Source of the DNA: Gammaproteobacteria bacterium
GTDB taxonomy: Bacteria; Pseudomonadota; Gammaproteobacteria; Burkholderiales; Rhodocyclaceae
DNA: 64,000 bases
Direction: 5' to 3'
Assembly: GCA_018819515.1 (NCBI GenBank)
Contig: JAHJPX010000006.1
Location: 310,001 to 374,000 of the forward strand
Made by a program: the position numbers and the translations under genes. Under the pieces are notes generated by a model, which made no database searches, was not told the origin of the DNA, and saw only the letters and a program-made list of their open reading frames with translations. Position 1 is the stretch's first letter. The number at the start of each line of letters is the position of its first letter. Below are positions 33,865-41,954 of the stretch, piece by piece.

Positions 33865-35760
33865 ATGCTTTTCGGACAACTCGTCAAACCTGCCGCGGGC
33901 ATAGCCGTGGCGGCTGTTCTGCTGCTGGGATGCCAGCAACCCAATTCGGCCATGCCGCCTGAGTCCGCACCGTTGCCGATACGGGATATCTCTGCGGTCG
34001 AAGTGCAGAAGCTCTTCGAACTGCGCAACGCGCAGAACTTCGTGCCGGGCGAAGTGGTCGTCAAGATGAAGACGGGAACGCGCGCAAGTGCGATGGCTGC
34101 GACCGAGATGTCGCGCATGCAGATTACCGCTGCGCCCGAGCTCACCTCGGGTGGCGAGCGCATCTATCGAGTTGCGCCAACCGCTGCCGCGACGATGGCG
34201 CCGCAGACACTCAGCGAGCGCACGCTTGAGCTTGTGCGCACGATGGCGGCGCGGGCCGATGTCGAGTACGCGCAGCCCAACTTCATCTTCCAGCTCGCTG
34301 CGCAGCCCAGTGATCCGGGCTTCGCCCAGCAGTGGCATTACTTCGACAACGGGCCGAACGGGCCCGCTACCGTTCCCGGCGGTATCAATCTGCCGCAGGT
34401 GTGGGAAACGAACAAGGGGTCGAACACTGTCGTTGTCGCGGTGATCGACACCGGCATCCTGTCAAACCATCCTGACATCACGGGATCGCCGAACCTGGCG
34501 ACCGGTTTCGACATGATCAGCGACCCTTTGATCGCCAACGACGGTGATGGACGCGACAACGACCCCACCGACCCCGGCGATGCGATCGCGGCCGACGAGT
34601 GTTACCCCGGTAGCCCGGCACAACCCAATAGCTGGCACGGCACACACGTCGCCGGAACGATCGGTGTGGGCAACACCAACAACGGCATCGGCGTCGCGGG
34701 AATCAACTGGAACGTCAAGCTGCAAGCGGTGCGCGTGCTCGGCAAGTGCGGCGGTACGATGACCGACATCAACGATGCGATCCGCTGGGCTGCCGGCATC
34801 AACGTGCCGGGTGTGCCGGCCAACCCCACGCCGGCCAGGGTCATCAACATGAGTCTGGGCGCGAATCAGCCGTGCTCGGTTTCGCCGGCGACGCAATCGG
34901 CGATCAACGATGCGGTCGCCCGCGGTACGGCAGTCGTCGTGGCCGCCGGCAACGATGCGTCCGACGCGTCGGGCTCGCTGCCGGCCGGATGCAACGGTGT
35001 GATTACCGTTGCGGCAAGCGACGCGCGAGGCTATCTGGTCACGCGCTACTCCAACTATGGAACGCGCGTCGACCTTCTCGCGCCCGGCGGCGACACGCAA
35101 CGCGACGATAATGGGGACGGTCAGAACGACGGCGTGCTGTCGATGGTGCAGGGCGGCTACGCGCGCTACAACGGTACCTCGATGGCTGCTCCGCATGTGG
35201 CCGGCGTTGCCGCGCTGGCACTCGCCACGCAGCCCACGCTGACACCGGCGACGTTGCTCGCCCGACTCAAGAGTACCGCGCTGCCGCGTAATGCGACGCA
35301 GTGTCCGCGCCCCTGCGGTGCCGGATTGCTTGACGCCCGCGCTGCGCTCGCCGATGGCGGTACGCCGCCTCCGGCCGCGACCATCTCGCTCCAGCCCGCC
35401 AGCGCAAATGTACCGATCGGCCAGACCGGCGCGCTGACTGCGACCGTTATCGTCAACGGCGCACCGGCTCCCGGCAGGACCGTGCAGTTCAGTTCGAGCA
35501 ACCCGCTGGTGGCCACTGTCGCGCCGGCTTCGGCCGCGACGGGCGCCAGCGGTACCGTTTCGGCGGAAGTAACCGGCATCGCCCAGGGCAACGCCACGAT
35601 CACCGCCAGCAGCGAGAATGTGCTGGCCAGTAGCGCCGTCACGGTACCGGCGCGCAGCAGTGCGCTGCCGTGGCCGCTGGTATTGCTCGTCGCGCTGGCC
35701 GCATCGTTCCTTGCCGTCGCACTGCGCTTGAAGCGCCGTCATGACATCGGGCGCGAATAG
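33865..35760 (+). CDS. S8 subtilisin-like peptidase with lipobox and C-terminal membrane anchor
   Basis: A 631-residue exported serine protease. A lipoprotein signal ends in LLLGC (Cys23). A propeptide-like region (about 60-140, GEVVVKMK to DVEYAQPN) precedes the catalytic domain with Asp195 (VIDTG), His258 (HGTHVAG) and Ser439 (GTSMAAPHVAG). A Big/Ig-like domain covers about 505-590. The end is SSALPWP, a hydrophobic helix and RLKRRH, a tripartite sorting-signal layout. The exosortase-family gene directly downstream may process this tail. Having both a lipobox and such a tail is odd. Confidence 0.88.
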   Translation: MLFGQLVKPAAGIAVAAVLLLGCQQPNSAMPPESAPLPIRDISAVEVQKLFELRNAQNFVPGEVVVKMKTGTRASAMAATEMSRMQITAAPELTSGGERIYRVAPTAAATMAPQTLSERTLELVRTMAARADVEYAQPNFIFQLAAQPSDPGFAQQWHYFDNGPNGPATVPGGINLPQVWETNKGSNTVVVAVIDTGILSNHPDITGSPNLATGFDMISDPLIANDGDGRDNDPTDPGDAIAADECYPGSPAQPNSWHGTHVAGTIGVGNTNNGIGVAGINWNVKLQAVRVLGKCGGTMTDINDAIRWAAGINVPGVPANPTPARVINMSLGANQPCSVSPATQSAINDAVARGTAVVVAAGNDASDASGSLPAGCNGVITVAASDARGYLVTRYSNYGTRVDLLAPGGDTQRDDNGDGQNDGVLSMVQGGYARYNGTSMAAPHVAGVAALALATQPTLTPATLLARLKSTALPRNATQCPRPCGAGLLDARAALADGGTPPPAATISLQPASANVPIGQTGALTATVIVNGAPAPGRTVQFSSSNPLVATVAPASAATGASGTVSAEVTGIAQGNATITASSENVLASSAVTVPARSSALPWPLVLLVALAASFLAVALRLKRRHDIGRE

Positions 35761-35790
35761 AAGGCGCATCCAGGCGCTGCCACTTGTCGC

Positions 35791-36360
35791 ATGATGCTAC
35801 CAAGCATCGAACATCGACCGTCCATGCACCGCGCGGCGCTGGTATTGCTGCTGGTGTACGGGGGCTTGCGTGTGCTGTTCGAACTGCCGGCGCGGCAATT
35901 GCACCTCGAGGCGCTGAACGTGCTTACTGCGGAATGGGCGCTGCAATGGCTCGTCGCGCTCGGCGTGCCGCTGGTGCGCGAAGGCCAGATACTGATGCAT
36001 GCACAGGGCTTCGTCACCGAGGTGCACCAGACCTGCACTGCGCTGATCCCGTGTGTGCTGATCACTGCGGCGATCGCGCTGCATCCGTGGGCAGGGTTAC
36101 CAGCCAGGCTTGCCGGCGTGCTGGTGGGTGTGCCGCTCCTGGTGATGGTCAACCAGTTGCGGCTGGTCAGTGTCGTCTGGGTGGGCGTGTGCGCGCCGGA
36201 GTACTTCGCGTTGGTGCACGGCTGGGCTGCGCCGGGTGCATTGATCGCCTTTGGCTTCGCGTACTGGTGGGCCTGGTCGCACGTCGTTGCGCCCTTGCGC
36301 GGGAGATCTGCCAGTGAACCGATACTGCCGACTGGTGTCGAAAGGGCAGGAAACAAATGA
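35791..36360 (+). CDS. Exosortase/archaeosortase-family protein
   Basis: A 189-residue polytopic membrane protein with about five helices. The exosortase catalytic triad pattern is visible: Cys82 in EVHQTCTALIP, Arg124 in VNQLRLVSVVW and His143 in LVHGW. Exosortases cleave C-terminal sorting signals of exported proteins. No PEP-CTERM or polysaccharide cluster is nearby, so it may be dedicated to the S8 peptidase 30 bases upstream. The first ATG lacks a clear ribosome-binding site; ATG 35824 is an alternative. It overlaps the next gene by 4 bases. Confidence 0.75.
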   Translation: MMLPSIEHRPSMHRAALVLLLVYGGLRVLFELPARQLHLEALNVLTAEWALQWLVALGVPLVREGQILMHAQGFVTEVHQTCTALIPCVLITAAIALHPWAGLPARLAGVLVGVPLLVMVNQLRLVSVVWVGVCAPEYFALVHGWAAPGALIAFGFAYWWAWSHVVAPLRGRSASEPILPTGVERAGNK

Positions 36361-37022
36361 CGAAGTTCGCTGTGAAGGCCATGGATCCGGCGCTACGCCA
36401 TTTCCTCGCAGCGCTTTCGCTTGCCGCCGCACTTGCGAGCGCACATGCGTCGGCGCCGCGGCCGCCGGACTACATCGTGACCGGTGATCTGATCGTCAAG
36501 TTTCGCGACACGAGCGAATCAGGCAAGGCGCTGGCCGCGGTGGCCGAGGGTGCACGTGCGATGGGCACGGCGGCGTCGGTCGCCGCGGGCCTGTCTGGCG
36601 AATACGGTATTCCGCTTACGTTGGTGCGGGTGACCTCGGGGCGCGAGGCCCTGTTGTCTGTCGACCGCAGGGCGCTGTTGGCCGGGTTGGCGCAGCGGGC
36701 AAGGCGTGAGCCTATCGTCAAGGCGGCGACGCCTGAGACGCCGCCGCGCACGGTGCTGCCTTCGGAACTGGCCACGGTGCGCGTCGAACTGAAGCCGTCG
36801 GTGGCGACGGCTGCGGAGCTGGCGGCGCTGGCCAACAAATTGGCTTCGGGCGATTTGCTGCGGCCCAAGTTCCTGACCGATGCCAGCGGTGCTGCACTGC
36901 TTGGCATCGATATGGCTGGCCTGACGCTGGCGCTGATAGAGCGGCTCAATGCGCGGTCCGATGTTGAGTATGCGCAGGCCAACCGTGTGCTGCGGGCGAT
37001 AGACAACGCACCCCGGAACTGA
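36357..37022 (+). CDS. Secreted protein resembling a free-standing S8 propeptide
   Basis: A 221-residue protein with a signal peptide ending in ASAHASA. Two stretches echo the propeptide region of the upstream S8 peptidase: GDLIVKFRD against GEVVVKMKT, and ARSDVEYAQANRVLRA against ARADVEYAQPNFIF. It has no catalytic domain. It could act as an inhibitor or folding helper of the peptidase in trans. It starts by ATGA overlap with the exosortase gene, so the three genes form one unit. Function is inferred. Confidence 0.65.
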   Translation: MTKFAVKAMDPALRHFLAALSLAAALASAHASAPRPPDYIVTGDLIVKFRDTSESGKALAAVAEGARAMGTAASVAAGLSGEYGIPLTLVRVTSGREALLSVDRRALLAGLAQRARREPIVKAATPETPPRTVLPSELATVRVELKPSVATAAELAALANKLASGDLLRPKFLTDASGAALLGIDMAGLTLALIERLNARSDVEYAQANRVLRAIDNAPRN

Positions 37023-37076
37023 GCGCCGCTCGGCGATCCCCGACCTTGCCCGATTGGGCCGGGCGTCAAACCGTCT

Positions 37077-37853
37077 TCAGTCGTCGCGCCACGCCTGGTG
37101 TTCGAACCAGGACAGCTTGCTTTGCAGTGTGACGGTTTCGCCGACGATGATCAGTGTTGGTGCCTTGAGGTGCGCTGCCTCGGCGAGTCCGGGCAATGTG
37201 GCGAGCGTGCCGGTGACGGTACGCTGGTTCGGCGTCGTGCCCTGCTGGACAATCGCCGCGGGCCAGTCGGGCGGCAGCCCGTGCTCGACGAGTTTGGCAC
37301 AGACGGTGGCGAGGCCGTGCAGACCCATGTAGATGACCACGGTCTGGCGGCGGCGTGCCAGCCCCGGCCAGTCGAGGTTCATGGTGCCATCCTTCAGGTG
37401 GCCGGTAACGAAGACACAGGCCTGGGCATGGTTCCGATGGGTAAGCGGAATGCCGGTATATGCCGCGACACCGGCGGCAGCAGTAATGCCGGGCACGACC
37501 TCGAAAGGGACTCCATTGGCGGCCAGCGTCTCGACTTCTTCGCCGCCACGACCGAAGGTGTAGGGGTCTCCGCCTTTGAGACGGACGACGCATTTGCCTT
37601 CCTTGGCGAGGCGCACCAGCAGGTGGTTGATGTCCTCCTGCGGGATGGTGTGATTGCCGCGTTCCTTCCCGGCGTAGATGCGCTCGGCACCCGGCTTGAC
37701 CCGATCAAGGATCGGCTCCGATACCAGCGCGTCGTAGACCAGCACGTCCGCCTCGGCCAGCAGCTGTGCCGCGCGCAGGGTCAGCAGGTCGGGATCGCCG
37801 GGGCCGGCACCGACGAGATAGACGGTGCCTGGTTGGGCGGACGTATTGCTCAA
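37077..37853 (-). CDS. cobA: Uroporphyrinogen-III C-methyltransferase (SUMT)
   Basis: A 258-residue enzyme that methylates uroporphyrinogen III twice to precorrin-2, the precursor of sirohaem and cobalamin. Visible motifs are VYLVGAGPGDPDLLTLRA, YDALVS, RLKGGDPYTFGRGGEE and VPGITAAAGVAAYTGIPLTHR. The start is a TTG at 37853 with GGAGG six bases upstream, overlapping the dsrR stop (TTGA). It therefore ends the dsr operon and would supply sirohaem for DsrAB. A diverged second copy of its 3' end lies at 33532-33630. Confidence 0.93.
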   Translation of the reverse strand: MSNTSAQPGTVYLVGAGPGDPDLLTLRAAQLLAEADVLVYDALVSEPILDRVKPGAERIYAGKERGNHTIPQEDINHLLVRLAKEGKCVVRLKGGDPYTFGRGGEEVETLAANGVPFEVVPGITAAAGVAAYTGIPLTHRNHAQACVFVTGHLKDGTMNLDWPGLARRRQTVVIYMGLHGLATVCAKLVEHGLPPDWPAAIVQQGTTPNQRTVTGTLATLPGLAEAAHLKAPTLIIVGETVTLQSKLSWFEHQAWRDD

Positions 37854-38194
37854 GCGCAGCCTCCGCCGCAGGGACCGCAACCGCCCTGATTCGATTGTGC
37901 GGAACAATTGCCTTCCTTGGGATTGATGAACACGAACTGGAATTCGCCAGGATGCAACTCGACGAAGTCGAGTGTCGCTTCTTCCAGCAGTTCGTTGCTG
38001 CGTGGCGAGATAAGCAGCGTGATGCCTTCGCACTCGATGACGACATCGTTTTCACGTTCTTCGTCAAAGCCCATGCCGTAGACGAGTTCCCCGTCATCAT
38101 CGATCTTCGCGGCCACCCTCAACGTGGAGTCCTCGTCCTGAACGTCGGCGGCGTTCCTGATGTGTTCGGCAGCAAGTGGCGTTACGCGGAACAT
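37850..38194 (-). CDS. dsrR: DsrR, IscA-like protein of the dsr operon
   Basis: A 114-residue A-type (HesB/IscA) scaffold-like protein; DsrR is needed for efficient sulfur-globule oxidation in Allochromatium. The IscA fold is recognisable (FRVTPLAAEHIR, the FVFINP end). The first canonical cluster cysteine is missing, the region reading KIDDDGELVYG. The C-terminus is unusually Cys/Gly-rich, with cysteines at 97, 106, 109 and 113. ATG 38194 has AAGGAG upstream and overlaps dsrN by 13 bases; its stop overlaps the cobA TTG. Confidence 0.85.
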   Translation of the reverse strand: MFRVTPLAAEHIRNAADVQDEDSTLRVAAKIDDDGELVYGMGFDEERENDVVIECEGITLLISPRSNELLEEATLDFVELHPGEFQFVFINPKEGNCSAQSNQGGCGPCGGGCA

Positions 38195-39579
38195 CGCTGG
38201 GTCTCTCCTTGGGTTCGGCAATTGCGGATGAAGCGGACGAAGCGTGCAGGCCAGTCGCAGCCGGCGGTGGCGCGCAGATGAGTGTAGGAGGCGAGCAGGT
38301 TCTTGTACACGATCCCGTCGCGCTGTCCGTCGACGCCGTGACCGCGTTTGATGTCGTAGGCGAAGATGGTGTCGGCGGGAAGGTTGTCGATGGCAGAGTA
38401 GTGGAACTCGTGCGCGGCGATGACGGGCGCCGATGCATCGCCTTGGTGCCAGGGATGGTTCGCGGTCGGCTGGAGCTTGACGTAGCCGCGTCCGATGGGC
38501 TTTTCGTGCATGACGATATCGCCGGCGATGGCACCGACCATGCGCTGTGTCCGTCCCTTCCATGAGATGGAACGCGCCAGGTACATCAGGCCGCCGCATT
38601 CGGCATAGGTGGGCAGGCCGGCTTCGATGGCGTCGAGAATCTCCGTGCGCAACTGGGCGTTGGCTTCGAGGTCGTCGAGAAAACACTCGGGGAAGCCACC
38701 GCCGATGATGAGACCGTCGCAAGCGGGCAGATGGGCGTCGCGCAGCGCGTCGAAATAGACCAGTTGGGCCCCGGCGGCATTCAACGCCTCGATGTCGTCC
38801 GAGTAGTAGAAGCCGAAGGCGGCGTCGCGGGCGACGGCGATGCGTAGCGGCGTACCGCCATGGCTGACTTTTCTGAGCGACGGGCGCGGCAGGGCGACGT
38901 CGGTCGCGGACGTCTGCAGCAACCGGTCGAGGTCAACCTGCGCTGCGATGGCGCGCGCGATCTCGGCGATGTGGCGCTCGGCGGCATGGGTTTCGTTGGC
39001 CGGCATGAGACCAAGGTGGCGCTCGACCAGGGCCAGACCCTTGTCTTCGTGGATGGCGCCGAGCACCGGCAGGTCGGTGTAGTGCTCGATGATGGCGCGC
39101 AGCTTGGATTCGTGGCGGCCGCCGCCGAGGCGATTGAGGATGACGCCGGCGAAGCGGATGTTGCGGTCGAAGGCCTGATAGCCGAGCAGCAGCGGGGCGA
39201 CGCCGCGCGTCATGCCGCGGGCGTCGACAACGAGCGCCACCGGCAGATCGAGTAGTTTGGCGAGCGCGGCGTTGCTGTTGCTGCCTTCGAGGTCGAGACC
39301 GTCGTAGAGGCCCATGTTGCCCTCGACCAGACAGACGTCGGCATTCCAGCCGCTGCGCGCGAACTGGGCGCGAATCTCGTCGTCGGGAGAAAGGTAGAAG
39401 TCAAGGTTGCGGCAGGCGCGCCCGGCGGCCGTGCCGAGCCAAAGCGGGTCGATGTAGTCCGGGCCCTTCTTGAAGGGCTGCACGGCGAGACCGCGCGCCT
39501 TGAGCGCGGCAGCCAGACCGATACTGACGGTGGTCTTGCCGGATGATTTGTGAGCGGCCGAGATCAGGAAGCTATGCAT
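38182..39579 (-). CDS. dsrN: DsrN, cobyrinate a,c-diamide synthase-like sirohaem amidase
   Basis: A 465-residue CobB/CbiA-type enzyme. The N-terminal P-loop ATPase has SAAHKSSGKTT and the C-terminal class I glutamine amidotransferase has the nucleophile in YAECGGLMYL. In dsr operons DsrN is thought to amidate sirohaem for sulfite reductase. ATG 39579 (GAGG upstream) is preferred to the longer frame. Its gene contains a copy of the 26-bp motif (38848-38873). It follows dsrP after a short palindrome. Confidence 0.92.
   Translation of the reverse strand: MHSFLISAAHKSSGKTTVSIGLAAALKARGLAVQPFKKGPDYIDPLWLGTAAGRACRNLDFYLSPDDEIRAQFARSGWNADVCLVEGNMGLYDGLDLEGSNSNAALAKLLDLPVALVVDARGMTRGVAPLLLGYQAFDRNIRFAGVILNRLGGGRHESKLRAIIEHYTDLPVLGAIHEDKGLALVERHLGLMPANETHAAERHIAEIARAIAAQVDLDRLLQTSATDVALPRPSLRKVSHGGTPLRIAVARDAAFGFYYSDDIEALNAAGAQLVYFDALRDAHLPACDGLIIGGGFPECFLDDLEANAQLRTEILDAIEAGLPTYAECGGLMYLARSISWKGRTQRMVGAIAGDIVMHEKPIGRGYVKLQPTANHPWHQGDASAPVIAAHEFHYSAIDNLPADTIFAYDIKRGHGVDGQRDGIVYKNLLASYTHLRATAGCDWPARFVRFIRNCRTQGETQRCSA
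38848..38873. repeat. 26-bp recurrent motif, copy 3 (inside dsrN)
   Basis: One mismatch to the copies at 4764-4789 and 53792-53817. Here it encodes the KVSHGGTP stretch of DsrN on the minus strand. Confidence 0.4.
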
Positions 39580-39597
39580 GGGGCGCAACCTCGGTGA

Positions 39598-39618
39598 GGG
39601 CCCGGCCATGCCGGGCCC
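39598..39618. other. Palindrome between dsrP and dsrN
   Basis: A 9-bp perfect stem (GGGCCCGGC / GCCGGGCCC) with a CAT loop lies between the dsrP stop and dsrN start. No T-run follows on the minus strand, so it is more likely an mRNA processing or stability element than a terminator. Confidence 0.5.
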
Positions 39619-39626
39619 GAAGGCGC

Positions 39627-40823
39627 TCAGTCTGCTGCGGCTTCGAGTTGGGTAAGGTCATCCTCGGGCAGAAACTTGAGCACGCGGATGCCGATCAGGG
39701 TGATCATGAAGGCGACGCCGAGACCGCCAATGCCGAGCAGGAACTCGGGCAGGCTGGGCGCATAGGTGGCAACCTGGCCGTCGAAGAAGCTGCTGGAAGC
39801 CTGCATGCCCGGGAAGATGTCCATCGGGTAGGCTTCGCCGCCGATGATGAAGACGTAGAGCTGACAGAAGGCGCCGAAAATCACCAGCAGCGAGGCGGTC
39901 AGTACCGAGCCGCGGAAGGCCAGCGCCGGAAGGTAGATCAAGGCCAGCGGCAGAACGGTACCGAGCAGGAACCAGCCGCCCCAGAAAAGCAGCGGGAAGA
40001 TACCGCCGTCGACGAGGATGAAACGCTCGAAACCGGTTTCCTTGGCGAAGTAGAGGTTGGTCAGGTGATAGACCAGCACGAAATAGAAGACGGCGGCGAC
40101 GAAAACGCCGAGCAGGTGCTTCATGCGCCGGCGCACCGCCGGGTGCAGGGTCATGGCATTCCAGTCGTACATGGTTCGCTGCACGACCATGAAGACTGCC
40201 AGCCCCCAGGCGAACGACATGATGATGAACATCGGCGCCAGAACCGCGGATTGATAGGCCTGGCGGGCGACCAGGAAGCCGAAGATCGAGCCGGTACCAG
40301 TGGTCAGAATCAGGCGCCAGACGAAGGCGGCTATGCCGACGGGTTTGACGAAGGCGTACATGCGCTTTTCCATCAGTACCCAGAGATAGACGGCGACGAT
40401 GCCGAACATGCCCGAGTAGAGGAAGACGTTCCAGGCGAACACTGAAGTGAAGTTGTAGTACGTGGCGGCGATCATGACGCGGTCGGCGCGGCCGAGGTCG
40501 AGCATGAGCACGAACAGGCCGCCGGCAAGCATGGCGATCGACAGCAGACCCGACAGTGGCGCCCGTTTCTTGTAGGCGGCCTTCCCGAACACCGAGCCGA
40601 TGGAGGCGACGTTGAGTACGCCGGAAGCGGCGATGATGAGGAAGATGGCGAAGACATGCGGAATGCCCCAGACCACCTGGTTGTTCATGCCGGTGACGAC
40701 ATGGCCATGGTGCTCCATATAGAGGGCGGCCCCGAAGCCGACGGCGGAGACCAGCGCGCCGATGGCGGCGATCAGCCAGAAACGGGGGGTGGAGGCACGG
40801 TAGGAAAGAAACGTCGTCGTCAT
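39627..40823 (-). CDS. dsrP: DsrP, NrfD-family membrane subunit
   Basis: A 398-residue integral membrane protein of the DsrMKJOP complex with about ten helices, of the NrfD/PsrC quinone-interacting family. Start MTTTFLSYRASTPRFWL; helices such as IPHVFAIFLIIAASGVLNVA and SAVLAPMFIIMSFAWGLAVF are typical. It exchanges electrons with the quinone pool together with the Fe-S protein DsrO. ATG 40823 lies next to the dsrO stop. Confidence 0.94.
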   Translation of the reverse strand: MTTTFLSYRASTPRFWLIAAIGALVSAVGFGAALYMEHHGHVVTGMNNQVVWGIPHVFAIFLIIAASGVLNVASIGSVFGKAAYKKRAPLSGLLSIAMLAGGLFVLMLDLGRADRVMIAATYYNFTSVFAWNVFLYSGMFGIVAVYLWVLMEKRMYAFVKPVGIAAFVWRLILTTGTGSIFGFLVARQAYQSAVLAPMFIIMSFAWGLAVFMVVQRTMYDWNAMTLHPAVRRRMKHLLGVFVAAVFYFVLVYHLTNLYFAKETGFERFILVDGGIFPLLFWGGWFLLGTVLPLALIYLPALAFRGSVLTASLLVIFGAFCQLYVFIIGGEAYPMDIFPGMQASSSFFDGQVATYAPSLPEFLLGIGGLGVAFMITLIGIRVLKFLPEDDLTQLEAAAD

Positions 40824-40824
40824 G

Positions 40825-41565
40825 TCAGATGCCTTGATAGCGAACGCCGGGGTTGAGCTGCAGGTCGGCCCGCACCTGAGTGGTGGCTTCCTGGGCGATG
40901 CGGCGGGAAATCTCGCTGTTCGGATCACCGAGGTCGCCGAAGAGCAGGGCGCCTTCCGGGCAGGCTTCGACACAGGCCGGCAACTGGCCACGATCCACAC
41001 GATGGACGCAAAGTGTGCAGGCTTCGACGCAACCGACGCCCCGCGGTACTTCCGGATTCTGCTCGGTCAGCGGTTCGTGTACGAAGGAGCGCGCCTTGTA
41101 AGGGCATGCCATCATGCAGTAGCGGCAGCCGATGCAGATGTGGCGGTCGACCAGGACGATGCCGTCGGCGCGCTTCATCGAGGCGCCGGTCGGGCAAACA
41201 TCGACGCAGGGCGGCTCGGCACAGTGCTGGCACATCATCGGCAGCGAATGCTCGCGGCCGGACTGCTTGTCCTTGAGGTCGATCTTGCGGATCCAATGCG
41301 AACGCTGGGCGGGATCCTCGACTTGCTCGACGATGCCATTTTCGCTGGCGCAAGCGCTGACGCACGCATCGCAGCCGCTGGCGCACTTGGTGGTATCGAT
41401 CAGCATGCCCCAACGGACGGCGCTGGAAGCGGCTTCGCCGGCAGGGCGCGCCTGGGCGATCTCGATCAGGCGGATGCCCGGGGCGATGGCGACGAAGCCG
41501 AGTCCGGCCGCCATGGTGGCGCCGGTAGCGAGGAAACCGCGGCGGCCGTTGTCGTTGTCACTCAT
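40825..41565 (-). CDS. dsrO: DsrO, periplasmic Tat-exported ferredoxin-like subunit
   Basis: A 246-residue Fe-S protein of the DsrMKJOP complex. A twin-arginine signal (GRRGFLATGATMAAG) directs folded export. Cysteine sets for several [4Fe-4S] clusters are seen in CASGCDACVSAC, MCQHCAEPPCVDVCP, CIGCRYCMMACP and CTLCVHR with CVEACP. ATG 41565 has AGGAG upstream and overlaps the dsrJ end by 8 bases. It passes electrons between DsrJ and DsrP. Confidence 0.95.
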   Translation of the reverse strand: MSDNDNGRRGFLATGATMAAGLGFVAIAPGIRLIEIAQARPAGEAASSAVRWGMLIDTTKCASGCDACVSACASENGIVEQVEDPAQRSHWIRKIDLKDKQSGREHSLPMMCQHCAEPPCVDVCPTGASMKRADGIVLVDRHICIGCRYCMMACPYKARSFVHEPLTEQNPEVPRGVGCVEACTLCVHRVDRGQLPACVEACPEGALLFGDLGDPNSEISRRIAQEATTQVRADLQLNPGVRYQGI

Positions 41566-41950
41566 GGGGCTTGGCTCCTGTCGCCTTGTAGCCGGCTTTC
41601 GGCTGATGGCAATCCCAGCAATCGAGCTTGACTGCGGCATAGGCATGGCAGGTCTGGCAGAAGCTGTCGTCACTGCCGATGACCGAGCCTGTTTTCTTGC
41701 CGGCGTGGCATTCGATGCAGCCATTCAGGCTGACCTTGCTGCCGCGAATACCTTCGCGAAGTGTCAGATCGCGCTGATGCTTGAGCATCTCCATATGGTT
41801 GCGCCGCATTTCTTCTGGCGGCGCCACGCACTGGCCGTCCTTGTTCTCGATGACGATGTTCGGCTTCGGCAAGCCGTCGCCGGCACATGCGGTGCCGGCC
41901 GCGGCGAACCATGCGGTCAGGATGACAAGGGGGATGGCCCAGCGCTTCAT
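41558..41950 (-). CDS. dsrJ: DsrJ, triheme cytochrome c
   Basis: A 130-residue periplasmic or membrane-anchored cytochrome. A Sec-type N-terminal helix (about residues 1-23) is followed by three CXXCH haem sites: CIECH, CQTCH and CWDCH. Cys41 (GQCVAPPEE) is a candidate for the unusual haem-ligating cysteine known from Allochromatium DsrJ. It belongs to DsrMKJOP and may exchange electrons with periplasmic sulfur intermediates. ATG 41950 follows dsrL by 4 bases. Confidence 0.94.
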   Translation of the reverse strand: MKRWAIPLVILTAWFAAAGTACAGDGLPKPNIVIENKDGQCVAPPEEMRRNHMEMLKHQRDLTLREGIRGSKVSLNGCIECHAGKKTGSVIGSDDSFCQTCHAYAAVKLDCWDCHQPKAGYKATGAKPHE

Positions 41951-41954
41951 GCCG

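Noticed and set aside
33684..34163. Minus-strand frame before and into the S8 peptidase gene
   Set aside because: It mostly mirrors the peptidase N-terminus; the part in the gap has no recognisable family.
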